Notes under the pieces: generated by a model
Database searches by the model: none
Told to the model about the DNA's origin: nothing
Seen by the model: the letters and a program-made list of their open reading frames with translations, nothing else
Shown here: one piece after another, positions 54,917 to 62,855 of the stretch
Layout: every line of letters starts with the position of its first letter
How positions within the stretch are numbered: position 1 is the stretch's first letter
Program-made: the position numbers and the translations under genes
DNA from: Muriicola marianensis
Lineage (GTDB): Bacteria > Bacteroidota > Bacteroidia > Flavobacteriales > Flavobacteriaceae
Direction: 5' to 3'
Length of the DNA: 64,000 nucleotides
NCBI RefSeq assembly: GCF_014638095.1
Contig: NZ_BMFH01000001.1
Coordinates: 806,001 to 870,000 of the forward strand

Positions 54917-55133
54917 AAGGCTATTTGTTCACAAACCATTATAATAAAATGATCGCATTTGATAAAGCAATATTACTATTTATTTCAATGGGGGATCACA
55001 GAATCTGTGGGCTATTCAACTCTTGAGAAAACCGTCAGCCGGATACGGAAAATACGGTCGCAGGCCACATTTGTCGTAAATCTGTCTTATTTTTAAATGC
55101 AGGGTAAACGACCTGAGCCAATTCTTTCCGTCT

Positions 55134-56540
55134 ATGCTTGAAATCGCATTGATCATCCTCTATATACTCCTTGCTTTAACGCTAGTGATCGGGTTGCTGA
55201 TCAATGGTGTAAAGCCTTCCAAGACTCTGGCATGGCTGCTGGCGATCTTCACCATCCCTGTCGGAGGTATTCTGCTATACATGATGGTTGGAAGGAACCG
55301 AAGGAAGAAAAAGCTCTCACGCATGAGGGAGGGAATCCTGGAAGTACCTCCCTATTCCATGTCTCCCGCTCTCGATAAGATGCACCGCAAATACAAGAAG
55401 TTAATGACCCTGGTTGATTCTGCGAGTCACTACCCACCGACTGACGAAAACATCGTAATCCTTCTTGAAGACGGAAGACAGACCTTTCACAGTATTTTCG
55501 AAGCTCTGGAAAACGCTCAACACTACATCTACCTGCAATATTATATCTTCGAAGAAGGCGAGCTCACCGATAAATTGCTTACCCTCTTTGAGGAGAAGAA
55601 GAAAAACGGGGTAGATATCAAGATGATATACGACGGCATAGGAAGCTACTCCCTGAGCAATTCCTATATCAAAAAGCTTAAGGCAATGGGAGTGAACGTA
55701 TTCCCATTCCTTCCATTTCGCTTTGGTCGGTTCCTGTCATCTCTCAATTACCGGAACCACAGGAAGATCATCGTGGTAGACGGTGAGATAGCATTTACCG
55801 GAGGGATTAATATTTCGGATCGCTATTTCAAGGGGGATCCGAACCTGGGTCGATGGCACGACATGCACCTGGCCGTCAAAGGTCCGGCTGTAGCCCATAT
55901 GGAACACGTGTTTATATCCGACTGGTTTATGGTCTCCGAACAGAAGATCGAAATGAGATGCTCCCCGGAAAACGTCCCCAGATACAAAGAAGATACCATT
56001 GTACAGGTAGTCCCCAATGGACCGGATGACGTCTTCCCCACCATAGAACAGTCCTACCTCTCCATCATCAATGAGGCCAGTGATTACCTTTATATTACCA
56101 ATCCATACGTCATTCCCAGCGCTGAGCTTCTCAAAGCCCTGCAGATCGCCTCCCTGAGTGGGGTGGACGTGAGATTGCTGGTGTCTGAAAAAAGTGATTC
56201 GAGGCTGGTCGACTGGACGGTCCGGTCCTATTTTGATGAATTTCTCAAGTCAGGGATCCGGATCTACCAGTTCCCCCATGGTTTCCTGCATTCCAAGATC
56301 ATTGTAAGCGATGATGAAGTTGCGTCTGTAGGGACCGCCAATATAGATGTGCGTAGTTTTGAGCACAACTACGAGATCAATGCCCTGCTATATGATCCTG
56401 AGATCGCAAAAAAACTGAAGGAGAATTTTATTGCAGACTGTAAGGAAAGTCGGGAAGTTCAATACGACACCATTGCGCAAAGACCTGTACATCAAAAACT
56501 CAAGGAAGGTCTGGCCCGTGTATTTGCACCCCTCCTTTGA
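55134..56540 (+). CDS. cls: cardiolipin synthase
   Basis: The 468-residue membrane enzyme joins two phosphatidylglycerols to cardiolipin. Two N-terminal transmembrane helices (residues 1-50) precede two phospholipase-D HKD motifs: HRKIIVVDGEIAFTGG (about 210) and HSKIIVSDDEVASVGTANID (about 383). Length and layout match ClsA-type enzymes. Convergent with the 57-kb lipoprotein gene. Membrane remodelling fits the neighbouring stress island, but no shared regulatory site was seen upstream of it. Confidence 0.94.
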   Translation: MLEIALIILYILLALTLVIGLLINGVKPSKTLAWLLAIFTIPVGGILLYMMVGRNRRKKKLSRMREGILEVPPYSMSPALDKMHRKYKKLMTLVDSASHYPPTDENIVILLEDGRQTFHSIFEALENAQHYIYLQYYIFEEGELTDKLLTLFEEKKKNGVDIKMIYDGIGSYSLSNSYIKKLKAMGVNVFPFLPFRFGRFLSSLNYRNHRKIIVVDGEIAFTGGINISDRYFKGDPNLGRWHDMHLAVKGPAVAHMEHVFISDWFMVSEQKIEMRCSPENVPRYKEDTIVQVVPNGPDDVFPTIEQSYLSIINEASDYLYITNPYVIPSAELLKALQIASLSGVDVRLLVSEKSDSRLVDWTVRSYFDEFLKSGIRIYQFPHGFLHSKIIVSDDEVASVGTANIDVRSFEHNYEINALLYDPEIAKKLKENFIADCKESREVQYDTIAQRPVHQKLKEGLARVFAPLL

Positions 56541-56585
56541 AGGTCCTCAGGGAGTTAAGGCGGTAGCAAGCTGAATTTACAGGGT

Positions 56586-57224
56586 CTATGGGTTTTTGTC
56601 CCTGAAGATCAATTCCTGTTCTTTCATGGCCGATACTACCAGATCAATATATTCCTCAATGGTGCTTTCCGACTCTATGGGATCCGGGATCTCAAGCACG
56701 CCTCTCCAGATCAATTCCCTTTCCTTACCCACACAGATGCAGTACAGAGAGGATTCTACAAGGTATACCGTGTATTGGTCGTAGTAATCGTCTTCGTAAT
56801 AGATATTCTGATGGCTGAGATAGTCGTCCTTAAACCTGCCATTCTGCCTGTCGATGTCTGATAATTTCTTGGCCAGGGTCTGACGGGTCTCAGAACCCAG
56901 GATCTTGGTAAACAGGATGGCATCAAAATCCTTATCGAGAAGGCTTTGTTCCACATCATCGAGCTCTGCTTCTGTTCTCGCACTAACCGTGAAATTCACA
57001 TCAAAAAGGTCGATACTGCGCATGGCTTCAACCCCCTGCTCTTCGAATTTTTCCATCATCCTCGACTCAAATGCCTGCCTCGCCTCGGGATTGGGAGTCA
57101 TCCCGACCACCAATACCTTGCTGGCGTCAAAGATCACGATATCCGGGTTTTTCCAGCTGCTGACCAATTCAGCATCAGAACAACCCAGCAAACCGAGTAA
57201 GATAATACCGGCAATCCTTTTCAT
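56586..57224 (-). CDS. lipoprotein of unknown function
   Basis: A 212-residue lipoprotein: lipobox LLGC at about residue 15, then a segment SSWKNPDIVIFDASKVLVVGMTPNPEARQAFESRM that resembles small DUF4136-type lipoproteins (my impression only). TAATTTGA (minus strand, 57341-57334) lies 29.5 bp from the centre of a CRP/FNR-like palindrome at 57365-57376, so it is probably part of the stress regulon, with its own promoter and a leader of about 105 nt. Confidence 0.7.
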   Translation of the reverse strand: MKRIAGIILLGLLGCSDAELVSSWKNPDIVIFDASKVLVVGMTPNPEARQAFESRMMEKFEEQGVEAMRSIDLFDVNFTVSARTEAELDDVEQSLLDKDFDAILFTKILGSETRQTLAKKLSDIDRQNGRFKDDYLSHQNIYYEDDYYDQYTVYLVESSLYCICVGKERELIWRGVLEIPDPIESESTIEEYIDLVVSAMKEQELIFRDKNP

Positions 57225-57333
57225 GGTCCCTGCAATTAAGGTTCCTGCGTCCCAACGTTTATAGCGGGACTGTCACCTCGGGAATTTCAATGATCCTCAA
57301 GGTGCAAGTAAGATGACTTTATAGCATCAGGTT

Positions 57334-57376
57334 TCAAATTACACCTTCTTTCAGGTGATTCCTATGATAAAAGTCA
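57334..57376 (-). promoter_or_regulatory. CRP/FNR-type operator and promoter of the lipoprotein gene
   Basis: TGATAAAAGTCA (57365-57376) is a TGA-N6-TCA palindrome. Read on the minus strand, TAATTTGA (57341-57334) is a -7 element whose first base is 29.5 bp from the palindrome centre, the same spacing as at four other promoters nearby. It lies 8 bp past the stop of the coiled-coil gene. Confidence 0.65.
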
Positions 57377-57383
57377 TGATACC

Positions 57384-57806
57384 TTACTTGTCCTTTCTGT
57401 GACGTTTCTTGAGGATCGTCTGTCCATAGCGGAACATCCCGTGCTTCAATCCCTGGAATTCGGCCAGACAAACTTCCATATCTTCCTTGAGGTACTGGTG
57501 TTTATCCTTATAGGCCGCATCCAGGGTAGTGTTTGCCAGATCCAGCAAGCCACTTAACTGGTTTTCGTGTTCCTGTACCTGCTTTTTAAGGGCTTTACAT
57601 TTTTTTTCTGCCCGGGTGAGATTCTTCTGATGTTCCTGCAGATCTTCGAACAAGTCCGGTGTATCGGGTTCAAAGACGTAAGAATTCAACAACCTGTTAA
57701 AAAATGTGATCTCGTCCGCCAGAAATTCGAGTTCTGAGAGCCATCTTCTGGATTCATCGTGAAGGATTTCCAGGCTTGGCGCTGTGATTTTAACTTCTTT
57801 TTCCAT
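57384..57806 (-). CDS. coiled-coil protein of unknown function
   Basis: A 140-residue, almost entirely helical protein, rich in Glu, Lys and Leu heptads (EHQKNLTRAEKKCKALKKQVQEHE). No signal peptide or domain is recognised. It is encoded 59 bp after the MBL hydrolase and is the last gene of the stress operon, so it may act with the hydrolase or as a ribosome or membrane accessory. Function unknown. Confidence 0.75.
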   Translation of the reverse strand: MEKEVKITAPSLEILHDESRRWLSELEFLADEITFFNRLLNSYVFEPDTPDLFEDLQEHQKNLTRAEKKCKALKKQVQEHENQLSGLLDLANTTLDAAYKDKHQYLKEDMEVCLAEFQGLKHGMFRYGQTILKKRHRKDK

Positions 57807-57865
57807 ACTATGTGATTTTACTTATTCCTATTGTTTTACTGCGATCTTTACCTATAATTCGAGTG

Positions 57866-59233
57866 CTATATCAATGTTACCGTTTCATCCTGGGATGGAA
57901 TGGAAACGGACCAGCCATAACGGTCTTCTATTTTCGTTTTCAGGACTTCCATTGCCGGCTCTTCTCCATGGATCAGAAAAACCCTTTCAGGGATGTTTCT
58001 GATATCGCTCAGCCAATCCAGGAGTTCTGGCTGGTCGGCATGAGCCGACAGGCTTTCGAGGTGGACCACATCTGCTTCCACCCGGTAATCCTTCCCGAAG
58101 ATCCTCAGGCTTTTCGCTCCTTCCAGCAGCTTCCGGCCACGGGTCCCTTCGGCCTGATATCCCACCAGCAAGACCGTAGTATTCGATTTATCAAGGGTCT
58201 TTGTCAAATAGGTCAGGATTCGCCCCCCGGTGATCATTCCGCTTCCGGCTACCACGATCTTTGGCCTGGGATCATCAATGGTCCTCCAGGTATCCCGATA
58301 ACTGCTGACCAGGGTCATATGCCTGAACATCGCCCTGAAGTCGGCTTCGGGGATCTTATACCAGGAAGGAAATTCCCGGAATACCTGAAGTACATCAACC
58401 CCCATAGGACTGTCTACAAAGATGGGGATGCCCGGGATGCGGTTCTTATCGTACAATTTCCAAAGGATGAGCATCAACAACTGGAGTCGCTCTACTGCAA
58501 AAGAAGGGATCAGCAGCGTTCCCCTTTCTTCTATAGTTCTGTTTATAAGGGAAATAAGCAGGTTTTCAATATCTTCTTCCGGATGCATACGGTCTCCATA
58601 TGTGCTTTCCAATAACAGATAATCGGCCCAACGCGGTTTTTCCGGGTCCCTCAACAACAGGTCATCCATCCTACCTAGATCTCCTGAGAACACAAAATGC
58701 TTGCCCCCTATCCTGATCGTGATATGGGTTGCCCCGATGATATGCCCGTTATAGGACCATTTTATAGAAATTTCTTTTCCGAGTTCCTGCCATTCGTCCA
58801 GGGGTACGGTCCTGAACAGCTTTACTACTGCTTCAGCCTCTTCCTGAGTGAAAAAAGGGAGGGCGGGGTGATGCTTGGAATATCCCTCCTTATTGGCTTT
58901 TTCTGCTTCTTCCTCATGTATTTCAGCACTGTCTCTGAGGATGATCTCCGCTATGGCCAGGGAAGGCGCCGTCCCTAGAATGCTCCCCTTAAAACCCTGC
59001 CTAAGCATGCGAGGCAGGTAACCGATATGATCGAGATGCCCGTGGGTCAGCAGGATATGCTTCAGTTTGGGAACAGCCACCGGCAGGGGTTTCCAGTTTT
59101 CCTCTCTCAGTGACTTCAATCCCTGAAACATCCCACAATCGACCATGAGGTCCATGTCGCCGGCAGACACGTGAAATTTAGACCCCGTGACCGTACGTGC
59201 TGCTCCCAAAAATCGTACACTGACCATCATCAT
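57866..59233 (-). CDS. MBL-fold beta-CASP metallo-hydrolase (RNA-specificity domain)
   Basis: The 455-residue protein has the metallo-beta-lactamase zinc motif LLTHGHLDHIGYLPR (about 60), the beta-CASP domain with GSGMITGGR, and the C-terminal RMMBL segment SLSAHADQPELLDWL. Such proteins are CPSF/RNase J-like nucleases that process RNA. It overlaps no neighbour but follows the ATP-cone nuclease by 5 bp and sits in the universal-stress operon, which suggests RNA turnover under stress. The exact RNA target is unknown. Confidence 0.93.
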   Translation of the reverse strand: MMMVSVRFLGAARTVTGSKFHVSAGDMDLMVDCGMFQGLKSLREENWKPLPVAVPKLKHILLTHGHLDHIGYLPRMLRQGFKGSILGTAPSLAIAEIILRDSAEIHEEEAEKANKEGYSKHHPALPFFTQEEAEAVVKLFRTVPLDEWQELGKEISIKWSYNGHIIGATHITIRIGGKHFVFSGDLGRMDDLLLRDPEKPRWADYLLLESTYGDRMHPEEDIENLLISLINRTIEERGTLLIPSFAVERLQLLMLILWKLYDKNRIPGIPIFVDSPMGVDVLQVFREFPSWYKIPEADFRAMFRHMTLVSSYRDTWRTIDDPRPKIVVAGSGMITGGRILTYLTKTLDKSNTTVLLVGYQAEGTRGRKLLEGAKSLRIFGKDYRVEADVVHLESLSAHADQPELLDWLSDIRNIPERVFLIHGEEPAMEVLKTKIEDRYGWSVSIPSQDETVTLI

Positions 59234-59238
59234 TCTTT

Positions 59239-60078
59239 TTAGATCCGACAGAGGTCCTCGATCTCCTTTAATATCCTGGATTTCCGATTCTCAGAGACCC
59301 CCAGGTGATCCAGGAAAAATGTGTCCTTTATAAGTTGTCTGCACAGTACAATATCCCGGCTAAGCAGGAAGTGTTTTTCCCGCTGAGACAGGAGGGTTGA
59401 TACCGTAATGGGATAGAGGGCAAGCCGGTCTATCCTGTTCCTGATACCGTCGTCTTCAGGGTAATCCCAGCTGAGCAGATACAATCCTGCGCATTTGCCG
59501 TAAGCGACCGCTTCCTGGGTGAACCTGGTATTGGTGACCACCCAGCCTTCGTCCGGTTTTGAGAAACCAGCCCCTTCCCCGTTATCTGCAGACTTTACAT
59601 CCTGGAACCTCGAATGGATGTAAAGGGGAATCTTTACGTTGCAGTTTCGCCCTTCCTCCCCGTGAAATTTACACTCGATCAGGAAGGTCTTCCCGTTCTT
59701 TCGGGCCAGTACATCGATCTCATGGGATACGCACTTCCCTTTAACTACCTCTCCTACCCGGGTTTCATAACCGGAATACTGCAAAAGGGTACTGATAAAC
59801 TTTTCGAACGGAAATCCGGTCGGTCCCAATTCATAAATCGCTTTTTTCAATTTGTATTTGGAGGCGTAGACGGGTCTTTTTCGCTTGAGCATGGCATAGG
59901 CCCGGTTGTAGATCTCCCGGGTGCTAATCCCTGGAAACAACTCTTCTTCCACCTTCTGAAGTATATCATTCACCGTCGCCTCATCTGCCCCGCTGTGCCT
60001 GAGTGAATCGGCAAGTCGGAGTGAGGAGAAGGGGACCGTTTCCCCAGATGATTTAACGATCTCTACACGGTGTTTCAT
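59239..60078 (-). CDS. ATP-cone / Mrr-type nuclease fusion
   Basis: The 279-residue protein joins an N-terminal ATP-cone (residues about 1-90; VEIVKSSGETVPFSSLRLADSL), as in ribonucleotide reductases, to a restriction-endonuclease-like (Mrr-type) domain with core CVSHEIDVLARKNGKTFLIECKF (D-x-ExK catalytic pattern, about 115-140). A nucleotide-sensing nuclease is the natural reading; targets are unknown. It lies 28 bp downstream of the first universal stress gene and 5 bp before the MBL gene. Confidence 0.85.
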   Translation of the reverse strand: MKHRVEIVKSSGETVPFSSLRLADSLRHSGADEATVNDILQKVEEELFPGISTREIYNRAYAMLKRKRPVYASKYKLKKAIYELGPTGFPFEKFISTLLQYSGYETRVGEVVKGKCVSHEIDVLARKNGKTFLIECKFHGEEGRNCNVKIPLYIHSRFQDVKSADNGEGAGFSKPDEGWVVTNTRFTQEAVAYGKCAGLYLLSWDYPEDDGIRNRIDRLALYPITVSTLLSQREKHFLLSRDIVLCRQLIKDTFFLDHLGVSENRKSRILKEIEDLCRI

Positions 60079-60106
60079 ATTCCTGATTTCCTATAACCTT
60101 TTAGTG

Positions 60107-60952
60107 TTATTCATTGGGGTGCGGCAAAACCAGGAAAGGAATGGTGACATGAAATCCTATCTTTTTGATGACAGGCTCTATGAACAGTCTTTCCAGGAAG
60201 GTGTGCTTGTTCTGCACCATGGCCAGAAGGTCGACTTTGGTTTTAGACTTAAAGCTATTGATCCCGTCTATGATCTCCTGGCTGGGCACATCGTGGAATT
60301 CGTGTTTTAGTTCGGCAAACATTCGGGAAAGACCCTCTTTATTGCGTTTTTGTTTCTCCGTTAATTCGTATCCCGTGGAAACGTGTAAGACATGAATCAG
60401 AGATTTATACATAGAAGCGATCTCCATCAGGACGGAGAGCTTGGTATGCTGATAATCCACTTCAAAATCAGTGGGGAACAAGATCGCTCCGGGAGCTTCA
60501 TAGGAGTACTCTGCCGGGATCGCGAGCACCGGACATGGCGCTTTCTTGATCACGTGGACCGTATGAGATCCCAAAAAGATCTCCTTTGCTCCGGTGGCTC
60601 CCTGGGTTCCCATGATGATCATATCCACTTCCTCCTTTTTGGCGAGGTCACATACCTCATCCACAAGCAGATTGAAGACAGAGTGAATGACAAAAGTGTG
60701 CTTGGGGTTTTTAAATTTTCGTTCCAGATCTTTTTTGAGATCCTCGAGGTTTTCCATGGAAAGTGACTGGTATATGTCCCCAAGACCTATCTGACCCGGA
60801 CTGTGAAGGATGTACTCCGATTCGTAAATAGCCGGGGTGTAGGTATTCAGAAGATAGAACCTGCATTTTTCATTCTTAAAGAGCTTTAGCGCATACGTAA
60901 TGGCGTTATAGGCATTCTTTGAAAAATCGGTAGGAAGGATGATCGTTTTCAT
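60107..60952 (-). CDS. tandem universal stress protein
   Basis: The 281-residue protein consists of two Usp domains (residues about 1-145 and 150-281). The first has the ATP-binding pattern GTQGATGAKEIFLGSHTVHVI; the second has lost the G-x2-G motif, as is common. Universal stress proteins promote survival in starvation and low oxygen. It lies 17 bp after its paralogue and overlaps no other gene. Confidence 0.92.
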   Translation of the reverse strand: MKTIILPTDFSKNAYNAITYALKLFKNEKCRFYLLNTYTPAIYESEYILHSPGQIGLGDIYQSLSMENLEDLKKDLERKFKNPKHTFVIHSVFNLLVDEVCDLAKKEEVDMIIMGTQGATGAKEIFLGSHTVHVIKKAPCPVLAIPAEYSYEAPGAILFPTDFEVDYQHTKLSVLMEIASMYKSLIHVLHVSTGYELTEKQKRNKEGLSRMFAELKHEFHDVPSQEIIDGINSFKSKTKVDLLAMVQNKHTFLERLFIEPVIKKIGFHVTIPFLVLPHPNE

Positions 60953-60969
60953 GACCGGGGTACTTTTAG

Positions 60970-61815
60970 TTATCGTGCGATATTCTGTAATACAAGGAAA
61001 GGGATCTTGATGTGCAACCCCAATGTATTAACCGTGGAAGGCATCAGCATGTCCTCCAGGTGAGAGTGTCTGGTATTGACCATGACCAGCATATCGATAT
61101 TCTGGTGGACGATGTACTTGGTGATGGCAACGGTCTTGTCTTTTTCTTCAGTGGTTTCAAAGGTGAGGTTGGCCTTTTTTAATTCATTCTTTAAAAATTC
61201 TTTGTTATCCTCCTGCCTCAAAGACAGTTTTTTCATTGGATCTATATAAAGCAGGTGGATATTAGACCGGAAGGAACCCGTGAGTTCACAGAGAAGTTTC
61301 AGCTCTCTTCTCTTGTAAGGGATCAAATAATTGGTGGGAAACAACAGTTCACGGGGCGCGTGATAGACGTAATCCTCGGGAATGGCCATTACAGGGCATT
61401 GCACGTATTTCATCACCATAAGCGTATTGCTGCCAAAGGTGATGCTCCGGTCATTGGCCGCACCCCGGGTACCCATAACCACAATATCTGTATTCTCACG
61501 GTTCACGAGGTCATTCACCTCGTCAATAAGAGAACCAAAGGCAGGAATGGTCCGGAAGGTGTGCTGAGGATTAGGTGAATACTCCCTGATCCTTTCCAAG
61601 ATTTTCTCCAGGGCTTCGACGGATCGCTGCTCTACTTCCTCTTTCTTTTTATTCAGCAGGGAACGGTCTGTAATATTGCCAAGCTGGTAGACCTCATCTG
61701 CATAGGCATGGAGGACGAAAATCTCGCTTTGCTCGTATTTAAAGATCTCACAAGCGTATTTGAGGGCGTTAAAGGCATTTTCCGAAAAGTCTGTTGGAAC
61801 CACTATCTTTCTCAT
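60970..61815 (-). CDS. tandem universal stress protein
   Basis: A 281-residue paralogue of the next gene with the same two-Usp layout; the ATP motif is GTRGAANDRSITFGSNTLMVM. It is first in the minus-strand operon usp-usp-cone-MBL-coil. A TACCTTTA promoter element (61848-61841) lies 29.5 bp from a CRP/FNR-like palindrome that it shares with the divergent thioredoxin gene. Confidence 0.92.
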   Translation of the reverse strand: MRKIVVPTDFSENAFNALKYACEIFKYEQSEIFVLHAYADEVYQLGNITDRSLLNKKKEEVEQRSVEALEKILERIREYSPNPQHTFRTIPAFGSLIDEVNDLVNRENTDIVVMGTRGAANDRSITFGSNTLMVMKYVQCPVMAIPEDYVYHAPRELLFPTNYLIPYKRRELKLLCELTGSFRSNIHLLYIDPMKKLSLRQEDNKEFLKNELKKANLTFETTEEKDKTVAITKYIVHQNIDMLVMVNTRHSHLEDMLMPSTVNTLGLHIKIPFLVLQNIAR

Positions 61816-61840
61816 GACCGTCTCTTTTGGATATCTTCCT

Positions 61841-61914
61841 TAAAGGTAGCCATTTCCAGCACTCAGAAGTATGACATTCGTCAGGTTGAAGTCCTGTTTT
61901 TTTAATTAGTTTTA
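61841..61914. promoter_or_regulatory. shared CRP/FNR-type operator with divergent promoters
   Basis: TGACATTCGTCA (61872-61883) lies between divergent genes. TACCTTTA on the minus strand (61848-61841) and TAGTTTTA on the plus strand (61907-61914) are -7 elements whose first bases are both exactly 29.5 bp from the palindrome centre. This symmetric layout indicates one regulator dimer activating usp to the left and thioredoxin to the right. Confidence 0.75.
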
Positions 61915-61932
61915 CGAGGCTCAAAAACGAAT

Positions 61933-62232
61933 ATGAAGAGTAGTTTTAAAAATATTATTTCCTCGGAGATTCCGGTTCTGGTCGACTTTTACGCTGATTG
62001 GTGCGGGCCGTGCAAGGTGCTGGCCCCCATCCTGAAGCAGGTGAAGGACCAACTGGGTGACTCCGTGAAGATCATCAAGATAGATGTAGACAGGAATGCC
62101 TCCCTGGCCGAGCGGTATCAGGTCAGGGGTGTTCCCACCATGATCCTGTTCAGGGATGGCAAAACGCTCTGGAGGCAGTCAGGGGTCATGCAGAAGAACG
62201 ACCTGGTGAAGGTAATAGAGTCCTACGCTTGA
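61933..62232 (+). CDS. trxA: thioredoxin
   Basis: The 99-residue protein has the classical fold and active site DWCGPCKVL (Cys24, Cys27), followed by the cis-Pro loop VRGVPTMILF. It reduces disulfides in the cytoplasm. The lack of a signal peptide indicates a cytoplasmic protein. It starts about 13 nt after a TAGTTTTA promoter controlled by the shared palindrome at 61872-61883. Confidence 0.93.
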   Translation: MKSSFKNIISSEIPVLVDFYADWCGPCKVLAPILKQVKDQLGDSVKIIKIDVDRNASLAERYQVRGVPTMILFRDGKTLWRQSGVMQKNDLVKVIESYA

Positions 62233-62303
62233 TAAACAGCAGCAGGTTGGGTACAAAAACCTCCCTTTGGCCAGGGAATACCTCTTAAGTATAAAAATTT
62301 AAT

Positions 62304-62603
62304 TCAGCGTTTGCTGTAGACGGCCTTGCGTTTTTTAAGCTGTCGTTCCATTTCTTTAAGCGTGGCGGCCGCGGCTTTCTCAAAATTGTCTTCAGTAGAA
62401 CCGGCAAAAATCCGCGGGCCGGGTACCTCCATCTTCATTTCACACACCTTGTTCTTCCCGCTGGAATCATTGGCGAGCTTGAAGTATACATCTGTACTCA
62501 GAATCCAGTCATATTTAGCCGAAAGTTTTTGAAGTTTTTGTGTAAGTAGTTCGTTCATCGCCTCACTGGTCGGCATGTGTACGTATTGAATATTGATGGT
62601 CAT
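62304..62603 (-). CDS. ribosome hibernation-promoting factor HPF/RaiA (short form)
   Basis: The 99-residue protein has the HPF/RaiA fold (MTINIQYVHMPTSEAMNELL...) with the C-terminal ATLKEMERQLKKRK helix. It stabilises inactive ribosomes in stationary or anoxic cells. TATCTTGA on the minus strand (62634-62627) lies 29.5 bp from the palindrome centre at 62658-62669, supporting stress control. It lies divergent from the efflux operon, with trxA convergent. Confidence 0.9.
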   Translation of the reverse strand: MTINIQYVHMPTSEAMNELLTQKLQKLSAKYDWILSTDVYFKLANDSSGKNKVCEMKMEVPGPRIFAGSTEDNFEKAAAATLKEMERQLKKRKAVYSKR

Positions 62604-62626
62604 AAATCTGAAGTTTATTTACAGGT

Positions 62627-62669
62627 TCAAGATAAGTTTTCCCTCTTTGTCTTTTTATGACAATTGTCA
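62627..62669 (-). promoter_or_regulatory. CRP/FNR-type operator and promoter of HPF gene
   Basis: TGACAATTGTCA (62658-62669) is a perfect palindrome; the minus-strand -7 element TATCTTGA starts at 62634, exactly 29.5 bp from the centre. Predicted transcription start is near 62622, about 19 nt before the HPF ATG. Confidence 0.72.
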
Positions 62670-62797
62670 GGCCGGATTTGTAAAAAATTTACTTTCGCCT
62701 CAATTGAGATCACCCGACCATTTCCGAAGATATAGATTTTGTAATTTACTTAAAAATACGACAAATTTCCACAGGTAGACCCTACTTCGGGCGAATG

Positions 62798-62840
62798 TGA
62801 TAATTATCATGGTGTAAAGGCTCTTCGGGGAGTAATTTTG
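62798..62840 (+). promoter_or_regulatory. CRP/FNR-type operator and promoter of the efflux operon
   Basis: TGATAATTATCA (62798-62809) is a perfect palindrome, and TAATTTTG (62833-62840) is a consensus -7 element starting 29.5 bp from its centre. No -33 TTG is needed when an activator binds there. Transcription would start near 62846, 10 nt before the ATG at 62856. Confidence 0.75.
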
Positions 62841-62855
62841 CACTAAAACCACAGT

